Part shown: positions 29,529 through 38,800 of the stretch, piece after piece
How the letters are laid out: each line of letters starts with the position of its first letter
Numbering within the stretch: the first letter of the stretch is position 1
Source: Gordonia araii NBRC 100433
GTDB lineage: Bacteria > Actinomycetota > Actinomycetes > Mycobacteriales > Mycobacteriaceae
Length of the DNA stretch: 64,000 nt
Direction of reading: 5' to 3'
NCBI RefSeq assembly: GCF_000241265.1
Contig: NZ_BAEE01000021.1
Location: forward strand, 97,694 to 161,693
Translations under genes and position numbers: made by a program
Notes under the pieces: model-generated
What the model was told of the DNA's origin: nothing
The model's input: only the letters and a program-made list of their open reading frames with translations
Database searches by the model: none

Positions 29529-29756
29529 CTATTCCTCGTCGTCGGGGTTGAGAACCGCTTCGATCCGCTCGCGCGCGCCGTCGAGGTGCTCTTCGCAGCG
29601 CGTTGCCAGCGCTTCGCCCCGCTCCCAGAGCTTCAGGGAGGTGTCCAGGTCGAGGCCGCCCTGCTCCAGTGCGCCGACCACCTCGACGAGTTCGTCGCGG
29701 GCCTGCTCGTAGCCCAACTCGGCGACCGGGGTCCACGACGACGGATCGATGCTCAC
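29529..29756 (-). CDS. xseB: Exodeoxyribonuclease VII small subunit
   Basis: A 75-residue coiled-coil protein with the family core [38 protein letters not shown] (about residues 13-50). It joins several copies to XseA in the processive single-strand exonuclease VII. Its start overlaps the xseA stop by 4 bp, so translation is probably coupled. The tail is acidic (DDEE). Confidence 0.93.
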   Translation of the reverse strand: MSIDPSSWTPVAELGYEQARDELVEVVGALEQGGLDLDTSLKLWERGEALATRCEEHLDGARERIEAVLNPDDEE

Positions 29757-30988
29757 GGCGTACCTTCCTGTTCCTGTTCGGTGACCCGCGCGCCGACGGC
29801 GCCGTCGGCGACGCGGATCCGCAGCCGCGCACCGTCGGGCAGGTCGGCCACTTCGCGCGCGACGCGGGAGCCGTCGTCGAGATTCTGCACGATCGCATAG
29901 CCGCGGGCGAGTGTTTGCGCCGGTCCCAGCGTGGCCAGGCGGGCGGCGAGATGCTCGTGCCGATGGTCTTCCTTCTCGACGAGCCGGGCGATGTCGCGAC
30001 GCAGATCCGCGCGATGCCGCTCGACCGCGCCGACGTGGGCGTCGACGAGCCGTAACGGATCGGCCAGCGCCGGACGGGCGCGCAGACCGTCGACGATGTG
30101 GCGTTCGCGCTGCACCCAGTTCCGCAACGCTCCAGCGCTGCGGCGGCGCATCGTCGCGATGCCCGCCAGTTCGGCGGCGACGTCGGGCACGACGCGCTTG
30201 GCGGCGTCGGTCGGCGTGGCAGCGCGCAGGTCGGCGACGAAATCGAGCAGCGGATTGTCCGGCTCGTGTCCGATCGCGCTGATCACCGGGGTGGTGCAGG
30301 CCGACACCGCCCGCAGCAACTGCTCGTCGGAGAACGGCAGCAGGTCTTCGGTCGACCCGCCGCCGCGGGCGATGATGATGACGTCGATGTCGGGATCGTC
30401 GTCCAGGATCTTCAGTTCGCCGAGGATGCGGGGAACCGCCGACGGACCCTGCACAGGGGCGTCACGGACGGTGATCCGCGCCGTCGGCCAGCGGGACCGT
30501 GCGATGGTGACGACGTCATGGCTGGCCGCGGAGGCGCGACCGCTGATCAGGCCGATGCCGCGCGGCAGAAACGGCAGTGGGCGCTTGCGGCGCGCGTCGA
30601 ACAGGCCCTCGGCGGCCAAGAGCTGGCGGAGGCGCTCGATGCGGGCCAGCAGCTCGCCGATGCCGACCGCCCGGATCTCGGTGACCCGCAATGAGATCGT
30701 GCCGCGCCCGGTGTAGAACGACGGACGGCCGCACATGATGACTCGGGTGCCGTCGACGAGGGGCACGGGCGAGCGGTCGATGACCTCCGGCGGGCAGGTG
30801 ACCGTCAGCGACATGTCCGCCGCCGGATCGCGCAGCGTGATGAAGGCCGTTCTGGTGCCCGGCCGCCGGGACAGCTGGGTGATCTGTCCCTCCACCCAGA
30901 TCTGTCCGAGCCGGTGGATCCACTCCGCGATCTTGACGTTGACCGTGCGGACCGGCCACGGCTCTTCTGCGGAGTTGGCGGAGGCCAC
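29753..30988 (-). CDS. xseA: Exodeoxyribonuclease VII large subunit
   Basis: A 411-residue protein. An N-terminal OB fold ([24 protein letters not shown]) is followed by the catalytic core with [35 protein letters not shown] and [29 protein letters not shown] coiled-coil stretch then leads to the C-terminal ARGYAIV motif. It degrades single-stranded DNA in both directions as a complex with XseB. Order and strand match Rv1107c-Rv1108c. Confidence 0.95.
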   Translation of the reverse strand: MASANSAEEPWPVRTVNVKIAEWIHRLGQIWVEGQITQLSRRPGTRTAFITLRDPAADMSLTVTCPPEVIDRSPVPLVDGTRVIMCGRPSFYTGRGTISLRVTEIRAVGIGELLARIERLRQLLAAEGLFDARRKRPLPFLPRGIGLISGRASAASHDVVTIARSRWPTARITVRDAPVQGPSAVPRILGELKILDDDPDIDVIIIARGGGSTEDLLPFSDEQLLRAVSACTTPVISAIGHEPDNPLLDFVADLRAATPTDAAKRVVPDVAAELAGIATMRRRSAGALRNWVQRERHIVDGLRARPALADPLRLVDAHVGAVERHRADLRRDIARLVEKEDHRHEHLAARLATLGPAQTLARGYAIVQNLDDGSRVAREVADLPDGARLRIRVADGAVGARVTEQEQEGTP

Positions 30989-30998
30989 CGCGGAGGCG

Positions 30999-31766
30999 CT
31001 AGCGGTCGGACTTCGCGGCGATGCGGTTCTCCAGCATCGTCAGGAACGGGGTGCGGTTGCGGGCGTCGCGCTCGTAATCGGCGAGGGTCCGCAGGTCCTC
31101 GACATCGACGCTTCGAATCTTGGCGCGCAGCTGGGCCAGCGTCAGGTTGTCGTAGTCGAGGAATTCGGCGACCTCGGGCACCGGGCCCGACGGCTTCTTC
31201 TTTGCCGGAGCCGATTCGATCGTCTCCGGAACGTTCGGCACCGAGCTGTAGAGCGCGAACCGGCCGGCCGAGGCGTCGGTCGCGGACTCGTCCTTGATCG
31301 GCGCCTTGGCGGGTGCGGCCTTCTTCGCCGGAGCCTTCTTCGCCGCGGCCTTCTTGGCGGGCGCCTTTTTCGCCGGAGCCTTCTTGGCCGGTGCTTTCTT
31401 GGCGGGCGCCGCTGCCTCGGCTTCGGCCGGTGCCGGCTTCGGTTCGGCGGTCGCCGGAGCCTTGGTAGCGGGGGCGCCGCGAGGTTCAGCCGCGGGCAGC
31501 GCCGGTGCGGTCGCGGGGGCCTCGTCCTCGTCGAAGACGGCCCATGCGGGCTGCTCCTCCGGTTTGTCGAAGAGGTTCTCCAGCGCGGCGTCGCCCTTGA
31601 TGACGAGTTCGGCGAGATTCTGCTGGAACCGCATGCCCGCCTGAACGGCGTTGCTGACCGCGGTCATCGGCAGCGTGACCAGCTGCGTCGGCAGCTTGCG
31701 GGTCTCTTCGAGGGCAGTGACGATCAGGCCGGCGGCCAGGCGCGCCGTGTACGGAGCGTGCTTCAT
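30999..31766 (-). CDS. Lipid-droplet-associated-type protein with Lys-Ala repeats
   Basis: A 255-residue protein. Residues 1-65 form amphipathic helices ([24 protein letters not shown] start, [23 protein letters not shown]). A Pro/Ala linker and a highly basic [13 protein letters not shown] repeat run follow (about residues 122-155). The C-terminal domain is [15 protein letters not shown] to TMLENRIAA. The family is annotated in related genera as lipid-droplet-associated, and the basic tail recalls heparin-binding hemagglutinin. It probably binds neutral-lipid droplets or DNA. It corresponds in position to Rv1109c. Confidence 0.68.
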   Translation of the reverse strand: MKHAPYTARLAAGLIVTALEETRKLPTQLVTLPMTAVSNAVQAGMRFQQNLAELVIKGDAALENLFDKPEEQPAWAVFDEDEAPATAPALPAAEPRGAPATKAPATAEPKPAPAEAEAAAPAKKAPAKKAPAKKAPAKKAAAKKAPAKKAAPAKAPIKDESATDASAGRFALYSSVPNVPETIESAPAKKKPSGPVPEVAEFLDYDNLTLAQLRAKIRSVDVEDLRTLADYERDARNRTPFLTMLENRIAAKSDR

Positions 31767-31836
31767 ACCTCAACTCTGCCACATCGGCCAACTGCACGTT
31801 TAGCCACCGGGCGCTCGAGTCCGTACCCTAGGAGCC

Positions 31837-32787
31837 ATGTCCTCCAAGCGTGTCCTGCTCGCCGAGCCGCGCGGCTACTGCGCCGGCGTCGACCGGGCCG
31901 TCGAGACCGTCGAACGTGCTCTCGACAAGCACGGTGCCCCGGTATACGTCCGGAAGGAGATCGTGCACAACCGCCACGTCGTCGACACGCTCTCCGAGCG
32001 CGGTGCCGTGTTCGTCGGTGAAACCGACGAGGTGCCCGAGGGGGCGATCGTCGTCTTCTCCGCCCACGGGGTGTCCCCGGCCGTCCATGCGTCGGCCGAG
32101 CAGCGCAATCTGAGGACCATCGACGCGACGTGTCCGCTGGTCACGAAGGTGCATCAGGAGGCGAAGCGGTTCGCCCGCGACGACTACGACATCCTGCTCA
32201 TCGGCCACGAAGGTCACGAGGAGGTCGAGGGCACCTCCGGTGAGGCGCCCGAGCACATCCAGATCGTCGACGGCCCCGATCACGTCGACGACGTGCAGGT
32301 CCGCGACGGGGCCCCGGTCGTGTGGCTCTCGCAGACGACACTCTCGGTCGACGAGACGATGGAGACGGTCAAGCGCCTGCGCGAGAAGTTCCCGCAGCTG
32401 GAGGACCCGCCCAGCGACGACATCTGCTACGCCACCCAGAACCGCCAGGTCGCGGTCAAGGCGATGGCCAAGCACTGCGAACTCGTGATCGTCGTCGGCT
32501 CGAAGAATTCGTCGAACTCGGTTCGGCTGGTCGAGGTGGCGCTGCAGAACGGTGCATCGAACGCCTACCTGGTCGACTATGCCCGCGAGATCGACCCGGC
32601 ATGGCTCGAAGGCGTGTCGACGGTGGGCGTGACGTCGGGGGCATCGGTGCCCGAGGTCCTGGTCCGCGGCGTGCTCGACCTGCTCGCCGAGCACGACTAC
32701 GACTCCGTCGAGACGATCAACACCGCCGAAGAGACGCTGACGTTCGCCCTGCCTCGCGAACTGCGCCCGGCGCGCACCGCCAAGTAA
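31837..32787 (+). CDS. ispH: 4-hydroxy-3-methylbut-2-enyl diphosphate reductase
   Basis: A 316-residue iron-sulfur enzyme of the MEP pathway that makes IPP and DMAPP. The three cluster cysteines are in [25 protein letters not shown] and [11 protein letters not shown]. Conserved His residues are in [12 protein letters not shown] and SAHGVSP, and TSGASVPE lies near the end. TACCCT lies 7 nt before the ATG and AGGAG lies within that gap. It is the last gene of the Rv1081c-Rv1110 block; the product feeds the prenyl transferase at 9.1 kb. Confidence 0.95.
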   Translation: MSSKRVLLAEPRGYCAGVDRAVETVERALDKHGAPVYVRKEIVHNRHVVDTLSERGAVFVGETDEVPEGAIVVFSAHGVSPAVHASAEQRNLRTIDATCPLVTKVHQEAKRFARDDYDILLIGHEGHEEVEGTSGEAPEHIQIVDGPDHVDDVQVRDGAPVVWLSQTTLSVDETMETVKRLREKFPQLEDPPSDDICYATQNRQVAVKAMAKHCELVIVVGSKNSSNSVRLVEVALQNGASNAYLVDYAREIDPAWLEGVSTVGVTSGASVPEVLVRGVLDLLAEHDYDSVETINTAEETLTFALPRELRPARTAK

Positions 32788-32789
32788 CA

Positions 32790-32860
32790 GCAAACCCAGC
32801 AGTCCGGGACAAACCCAGCACCTTTTCGGTGTCGGGTTTGTCCCGGAGTCCTGGGTTTGC
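32790..32860. terminator. Long imperfect inverted repeat between ispH and mycP4
   Basis: Arms of 33 nt (32790-32822 and 32828-32860) surround loop TTTTC. Exact blocks are GCAAACCCAG with CTGGGTTTGC and TCCGGGACAAACCC with GGGTTTGTCCCGGA. It would terminate both converging genes, but it is much longer than the other terminator here and may be a mobile palindromic element. Confidence 0.75.
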
Positions 32861-32868
32861 GAGGTCGG

Positions 32869-34248
32869 CTAGAGCCCGTCGTCGAACGGTGTGATCCGGT
32901 GTCGTGATCGCAGGCAGCCCGACATCACGGCCAACGCCACGACCAGCGCTATCGCGCCCCCGACGGCGACGATCGACGGAATCGAGCTGCGCGCGGGCGC
33001 GGATGGGGCTGGGCGGAACCGCACCGCGGCGACACCCTCCGACGCCGGGATTTCGGCGGTCAGCGCCGCGAGCGGGTCGATCAGGCCGTGTCCGACGCGC
33101 GCATCCGGGACGTCGCCGTGCCCGGTCGCCGTCGCGGTGATCCGCTTCATGACCGCGTGGGCGTCGAGTTCGGGGTGGCGGGCGCGCACCAGAGCGACCG
33201 TCCCGGCGACGTAGGCCGCGGCGAAGCTCGTGCCGCTGATGGGCACCGCGCCGTCGGAGCCGCTGATTCCGCTGACCAGCCCAGATCGCCCGGGGCGGGA
33301 ATCCAGGCTGGTGAGGTCGGTACCCGGTGCCGCGATGCTCACCCACGGGCCCGCCAGACTGAACGGGGACGGCGCCCCGGTCGTCGAATCCACCGAGGCA
33401 ACGGTGAGAACGTAGTCGGAGAACCAGGCCGGCGTCGCCACGGTTCGCACCGCTGACCACCGCTGCGCGCGACTCGACGTCGGGTTCTGCTCCCGGCACC
33501 CGCCCTCGCCGCTGACGTTCCCGGCGGCGACCACCACGACGACGTTGCGGTCGACGGCGTGGCGCAGGGCCGCCCCGAGCCCGGCGTCGCCGAGTGCCGA
33601 ACGAGCGGCCGACGGCGAGCAGGCCACCTCGGAGATGTTGACGACGGTGGCGCCGAGTCGCACCGCCCGCATCACCGCTGCCGCCAGGCTCGCGACCGAG
33701 CCGTATCCGCTGCCGACCGTCGCCTCGGTGCGGTCGTCGGCGCGGCGTGCCGGCGAGAATGCCGCACTGGACTGGCGGATGGAGATGAGCGCGACGTCCG
33801 GGGCCAGCCCGACGAAGCCGTCGGCGCCGCCGGGCCGCGCGGCGATGAGCCCCGCGACCAAGGTGCCGTGCGCGTCGCAATCGTCGCGTCCGCCGCGTGC
33901 GGTGACGTAATCGCCGCCGTCGCGCACGGCCGGGAGCCGCGGATGCGGGGTGACGCCGGTGTCGATGATCGCGACGGTCTGCCCGCGTCCGGTGCTGATG
34001 CGGTGCAGCCGGTCGATGTCGAGCAGTGCGCGCACCGCGCGCGTCGCCGGGGTGACTCGCGACGACGCGACCGGGACGGCGCAGCGGGTCCGCTGCTCCG
34101 CGCGCCCCGGCGGTCCGGCCTCGTCGGGCGGCGCGACGAAAGCCACGGCCGGGGGACCGAACGGATTGGCCCCGACCGGAGCCGTCCCCATCATCGTCGT
34201 CGCCGCCCAGCAGGCCGCGAGGAGCAGCGCGGACGACCGCCTCACCAT
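32869..34248 (-). CDS. mycP4: Type VII secretion-associated mycosin serine protease (MycP4-like)
   Basis: A 459-residue subtilisin-like protease. It has a signal peptide (SSALLLAACWAATTMMGTAPVGA), catalytic Asp96 in AIIDTGV, His127 in DAHGTLVAG and the Ser in ISGTSFAAAYVAG. A C-terminal membrane helix (VAVGGAIALVVALAVMSG) precedes a basic tail. Mycosins sit in the outer face of the inner membrane and are needed for stability of the ESX secretion machine. ATG 34248 overlaps the eccD4 stop. Confidence 0.9.
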   Translation of the reverse strand: MVRRSSALLLAACWAATTMMGTAPVGANPFGPPAVAFVAPPDEAGPPGRAEQRTRCAVPVASSRVTPATRAVRALLDIDRLHRISTGRGQTVAIIDTGVTPHPRLPAVRDGGDYVTARGGRDDCDAHGTLVAGLIAARPGGADGFVGLAPDVALISIRQSSAAFSPARRADDRTEATVGSGYGSVASLAAAVMRAVRLGATVVNISEVACSPSAARSALGDAGLGAALRHAVDRNVVVVVAAGNVSGEGGCREQNPTSSRAQRWSAVRTVATPAWFSDYVLTVASVDSTTGAPSPFSLAGPWVSIAAPGTDLTSLDSRPGRSGLVSGISGSDGAVPISGTSFAAAYVAGTVALVRARHPELDAHAVMKRITATATGHGDVPDARVGHGLIDPLAALTAEIPASEGVAAVRFRPAPSAPARSSIPSIVAVGGAIALVVALAVMSGCLRSRHRITPFDDGL

Positions 34249-35672
34249 GCCTCCCGAATCATCCGGTAGACCTCCATCGCCCACAGCAGCAAGGGAAGCA
34301 GCACGACGAGCAGTCCGTACTCGGCAAGTTCGGCGGCCCGGCGTTGCAACGGCGAGAACGTGCGCCCCGCCGCCCATCCACCGATCGCCAGGGCGGTCGC
34401 CGCGACGGCAAGGGCGGCGGCCGCCGTCGGCAGCGGAAGTGACGGGGCGTCGAGTGTCACCGCTCCGACGATGGTTGCGGTCAGGTACCCGAGCAGCGCC
34501 GCCGCGCCGCTGCCGACGAGCGCCGCGGCCTGCGCGAGGTCGGTGTGGGACCGTCCCCGCAGTACCAGCGCGAGTGCGACCCCGATGCCGATGGTCGTGA
34601 ACCGCCAGTCGGGCGGGTCGATGCCCGTGATCGTCACCGCGATCGCCGCGACCGATGCGGCGCCCAGGCACAGGCCCGCCAGGCATTGCCGGGCGTGCTC
34701 GGCTCGACCGACCAGCGCGTCGAGATCGGGCAGGGCGCTCAGCGAGATGGCGTCGACGGCGTCGATCGTGGGCAGCAGCGGCGTCTCGACCGGCTCGAAC
34801 GGCTCGCCGGGCGACGGCACCGGCGGCAGCGGGATCTTCGCGAGCACGACGGTCAACCGTGGTGCCGCGAGCACCACCAGCAGGGCGACGACGGCGATCA
34901 ACGCCGCCGCGGGGGCACGGCTCATACCCGCCAGGCAGACTGCCGCTGTCGCCGCGGCCAGGCAGCCGGCCGTGATGGCGGCGAGGTGGGCGACCGGTGC
35001 GATCCTGGTGTAGCGCAACGTGATCGCGGCCGAGGTGCTCGCCGCCGCGGCTGCCAGCAGCGCGTTCGCCGCGCCCGGGCCGCCCGGCACGACGACGAAA
35101 CCCGCGGCGGCCGACAGCGTCGCCGACATCACGCACAGCGCTGTGGGTATCGGGCTCCTCACGCGTGCGCGCCCGGCGAACAACGCGGCGGCGAGCAAGG
35201 CCACGGCGCCGAGCACCGCGACGGCCGTCGCGACGTGCTGGCCGCCCGGCGTCGCGCAGAACCGCGCGACCGCCAGCCCGACGGCAGCGACGACGGTCGC
35301 GCAGGCCGCCGTCGCCGCCGCAGCGATACCCGCCGTCTCCGGTGACCACGAGCGGTGACGCGCATCGGCCAGCTCGGCGAGCGCGTCGAGTGTGTCGTCG
35401 ACGAGCACCGCGGGCTCCTCGGCCGGGCCTTCCCGCAGCACCAGCCAGGTCCCGTCGTCCACACCCGCCTCGCGCAGCGTGTGGTGCGGCGCAAGGGCGT
35501 CACCGCCCAATGGGCTCAACGTCCACTCGAACGGTGGCCCGGCGATGTCCGGAGGTCCGGCCAGTCGGTCCACCAACTCATCCAGAAAATCGGTGATCGG
35601 AAGATCGGACGGCAAACCGACGTCGATGCTCGACTCAGGTCCGACGACGGAAACACGTGCCCATGCGGTCAT
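34242..35672 (-). CDS. eccD4: ESX-4 type VII secretion integral membrane protein EccD
   Basis: A 476-residue protein. The N-terminal 85 residues form a ubiquitin-like (YukD) domain (RVSVVGPESSIDVGLPSDLP; LREAGVDDGTWLVLR). About eleven membrane helices follow, rich in Ala, Val and Leu. EccD forms the pore-lining membrane vestibule of the T7SS complex. The linker between helices 6 and 7 (LPPVPSPGEPFEPVETP) is proline-rich. It is cotranscribed with mycP4 and divergent from eccC4 across a 188-bp region with no clear operator. Confidence 0.9.
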   Translation of the reverse strand: MTAWARVSVVGPESSIDVGLPSDLPITDFLDELVDRLAGPPDIAGPPFEWTLSPLGGDALAPHHTLREAGVDDGTWLVLREGPAEEPAVLVDDTLDALAELADARHRSWSPETAGIAAAATAACATVVAAVGLAVARFCATPGGQHVATAVAVLGAVALLAAALFAGRARVRSPIPTALCVMSATLSAAAGFVVVPGGPGAANALLAAAAASTSAAITLRYTRIAPVAHLAAITAGCLAAATAAVCLAGMSRAPAAALIAVVALLVVLAAPRLTVVLAKIPLPPVPSPGEPFEPVETPLLPTIDAVDAISLSALPDLDALVGRAEHARQCLAGLCLGAASVAAIAVTITGIDPPDWRFTTIGIGVALALVLRGRSHTDLAQAAALVGSGAAALLGYLTATIVGAVTLDAPSLPLPTAAAALAVAATALAIGGWAAGRTFSPLQRRAAELAEYGLLVVLLPLLLWAMEVYRMIREAW

Positions 35673-35860
35673 GGATCATCCCCCCAGATGAAACTCCCCT
35701 TGGCCGACGGGTTTACCAGCGAGCCGACGAGTGCGGAGGGGAAACCGGCAAATCGCGCTCGCCGATTCGCCACCGCCGGGCGGGGCCGGGCGCTACTGTG
35801 CCGACAGACCGGGGCGCGCGGGGGAGCGCGACCTCGGCCGTCTGAGATCTGGGGGGATCG

Positions 35861-38800
35861 ATGGCTGTATCGACGCGTCCGTTCGTGCGCGAGGCTCGTA
35901 TCGCACCGCCGCCGGCTCCCGGCGGTGACGTGGATCTTGTTGCACCGCCGGAGGTTTCGCGGCCCGTGCCCAATGGGCTGGCGGCTGCGGCCCTGCCCGC
36001 GCTGATGGTTGTGGCCGTCGTCGGGATGATCGCGCTGATGTTCGTCACCGGAGGCCGGTCCGTCTTGGCCAATCCGCTCTTCCTGATGTTCCCGATGATG
36101 ATGCTCATGTCGATGTTCGGCATGTTCGCCACCGGTGGCCGGGGCAATGGCAAACGGGCGGCCGAACTCGGGGCCGAGCGGCGCGACTACTTCCGCTACC
36201 TGGCGCAGCTGCGCGGGCAGGTCAGCAGCACCGTCGACGAGCAGTCGGCCGCGCTGCGGTGGAGCCACCCGGCACCGACCGCCCTGAGCAGGATGGTCGG
36301 ATCGCGGCGCATGTGGGAGCGTCGGCACAGCGATCCCGACTTCGCCCACCTGCGCGTCGGCGTCGGATCTCAGCGCCTCGCGACCCGGCTCGTCCCCGCG
36401 GAGATGGCGCCGCCGGAAGATCTGGAGCCCGTCGCGATGGTCGCGTTACGGCGCTTCCTGCGCGCCCACGCCGCGGTCCACCGATTGCCGATCGCGGTGT
36501 CGATGCGCGGGTTTCCGGTCGTCGCCGTCGACGGTCCGGCCGATTCCGCACGTGCGCTGGTGCGGGCCATGCTCGTTCAGCTCGCGGTGTGGCACGGGCC
36601 CGACCAAGTGCGTATCGCGATCGCGGCTCACCCCGATCGGTGGACCGACTGGGATTGGATCAAGTGGCTGCCGCACGCCGCCCGGCCGGACCGGCCAGAG
36701 GACGACGCGCACCTAGGAGCGCCACCGCTCCTGGTCGAATCCCTGCACGAGGTCGAGACCGAACTCGCAGGCGAACTGACTCAGCGCACGCGCTTCACGC
36801 GCGGCGAGCCGGGGACCAGCGCGTTGCCGCACGTCCTGATCGTGCTCGACGGCGGACGGGTGACCGGCGACGAACGTCTCGCGGGGGAGGCGGGCATCGA
36901 CGGAGTCGCGATCTGCGCTCTCGACGGCGCCCTGGCGAGGGTGGCCAGTCGCCGCGGCCTGTCGCTGGAGCTGGTCGGCACGTCGCTGGCAGCCCGTACA
37001 GCACTCGGCGTCGAGGAGTTCGCGGTCGCCGATCAGTTGAGCATCGGGCAGGCCGCGGCGTGTGCGCGACGATTGGCCGCGTACCGGCCGTCGACGCAGT
37101 TGCGGGCCCTCGTCGACCTGGACGACGCGGCCGCCGCGACCGACCCTGGGCTGGCCGAACTTCTCGACATCGACGACGCGCGGGATTTTGATCCGACGAC
37201 CCGGTGGCGGCGTCGGGTCGGACGGGAGCGATTGCGCGTGCCGATCGGCTATACGCCCGACGGCAGTGCCGTCGAACTGGATCTCAAGGAGAGCGCCCAC
37301 GGCGGCATGGGGCCGCACGGGCTGTGCGTCGGCGCCACCGGCTCGGGGAAGTCGGAACTGTTGCGGACCCTGGTGCTCGCCCTGATGGCCACGCACTCGC
37401 CCGACGAACTCAACCTGGTTCTCGTCGACTTCAAAGGCGGTGCGACGTTCCTCGGGCTGGAACGCAGCCGCCACGTCGCGGCCGTCATCACCAACCTGGA
37501 GCAGGAACTCGCGCTGGTCGACCGGATGGCCGATGCGTTGCGCGGCGAACTGAACCGGCGTCAGGAACTGCTGCGCTCGGCGGGGAACTTCGCCAACGTC
37601 ACCGAGTACGAGCAAGCGCGTGAGTCGGGCGCCGCATTGCCGCCGCTGCCGGCGTTGTTCGTCGTCGTCGACGAGTTCTCCGAGTTGCTCGCCCAGAAGC
37701 CGGACTTCGCGGAGCTGTTCGTCGCGATCGGACGGCTGGGCCGCTCGCTGCACATTCACCTGCTGCTGGCGTCGCAGCGCCTGGAAGAGGGCAAGCTGCG
37801 CGGACTCGATTCGCACCTGTCGTACCGGATCGGGCTGAAGACGTTCTCCGCGAACGAATCGAGGTCAGTGCTGGGCGTGCCCGACGCGTACCACCTGCCC
37901 AACGTGCCTGGCTCGGCGTATCTCAAATGCGACTCCGACGCGCCGCGCCGGTTCAACACCTGTTACGTCTCGGGGCCGGTGGTCGACGAGGCTGCCGCCG
38001 TGGCCGATCCGGCGTCGGCGGCCCGGGTCGGTCGCCGACGGAACGGCTGGGTGCTTGACTTCACCGCCATTCCGCCGACCGTGCCCACAATCTCGCCGAC
38101 CGTGCCCACAATCTCGCCGACCGTGCCCACAATTCCGCCGACCGTGCCCACAATCTCGCCGACCGTGCCCACCCGCGCGGATGAGCCCACCGCCCGACGC
38201 TCCGGACCATCCCTGCTGGACCTCCTCGTCGACCGCATGGCCGGATACGGTTCGTACGCGCACGAGGTGTGGCTGCCGCCGCTGGACGAAGCACCACTCC
38301 TGGGCGACCTCGTCGAACCGCTACCCGCGGAGATGACGGGAATCACCGGTGCGCTGCGCTTGCCGATCGGCATCGTCGACCGCCCGTACGACCAGCGTCG
38401 AGAGCTCCTCGTCGTCGATCTCTCCGGTGCCGCGGGGAACGTGGCGATCGTCGGCGGACCTCAGTCGGGCAAGTCGACGGCCGTGCGCACGCTCATCGCC
38501 GCCGCCGCACTGACGCACGCCCCGGCGCAGGTGCAGTTCTACTGTCTCGACTTCGGCGGTGGCGGACTGGCCGGACTCGGCGGGTTGCCGCACGTCGGAT
38601 CGGTCGCCACCCGTTCCGATCCCGAGCGGATCCGCCGGACGCTCGCCGAGGTCCGGGCGATCATGGCGCGGCGCGAGGAGATCTTCGCGCGCCTCGGCGT
38701 CGAATCGATGCGCGACTATCGCGCGCGCCGCGAACCCCACGGGACGGATCCGAGCGATCCGCACGGCGACGTCTTCCTGGTCATCGACGGTATCGGGGTG

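Noticed and set aside
32869..35349. A continuous 826-codon frame that would extend mycP4 back through eccD4.
   Set aside because: The part upstream of 34248 is out of frame with the clear EccD4 protein and is Arg/Gly-rich; the MycP signal peptide begins at 34248.
35673..35860. A SigM-type promoter between eccD4 and eccC4.
   Set aside because: GGGGAAACC is present near 35735, but no convincing -10 partner at proper spacing was found, so no claim is made.
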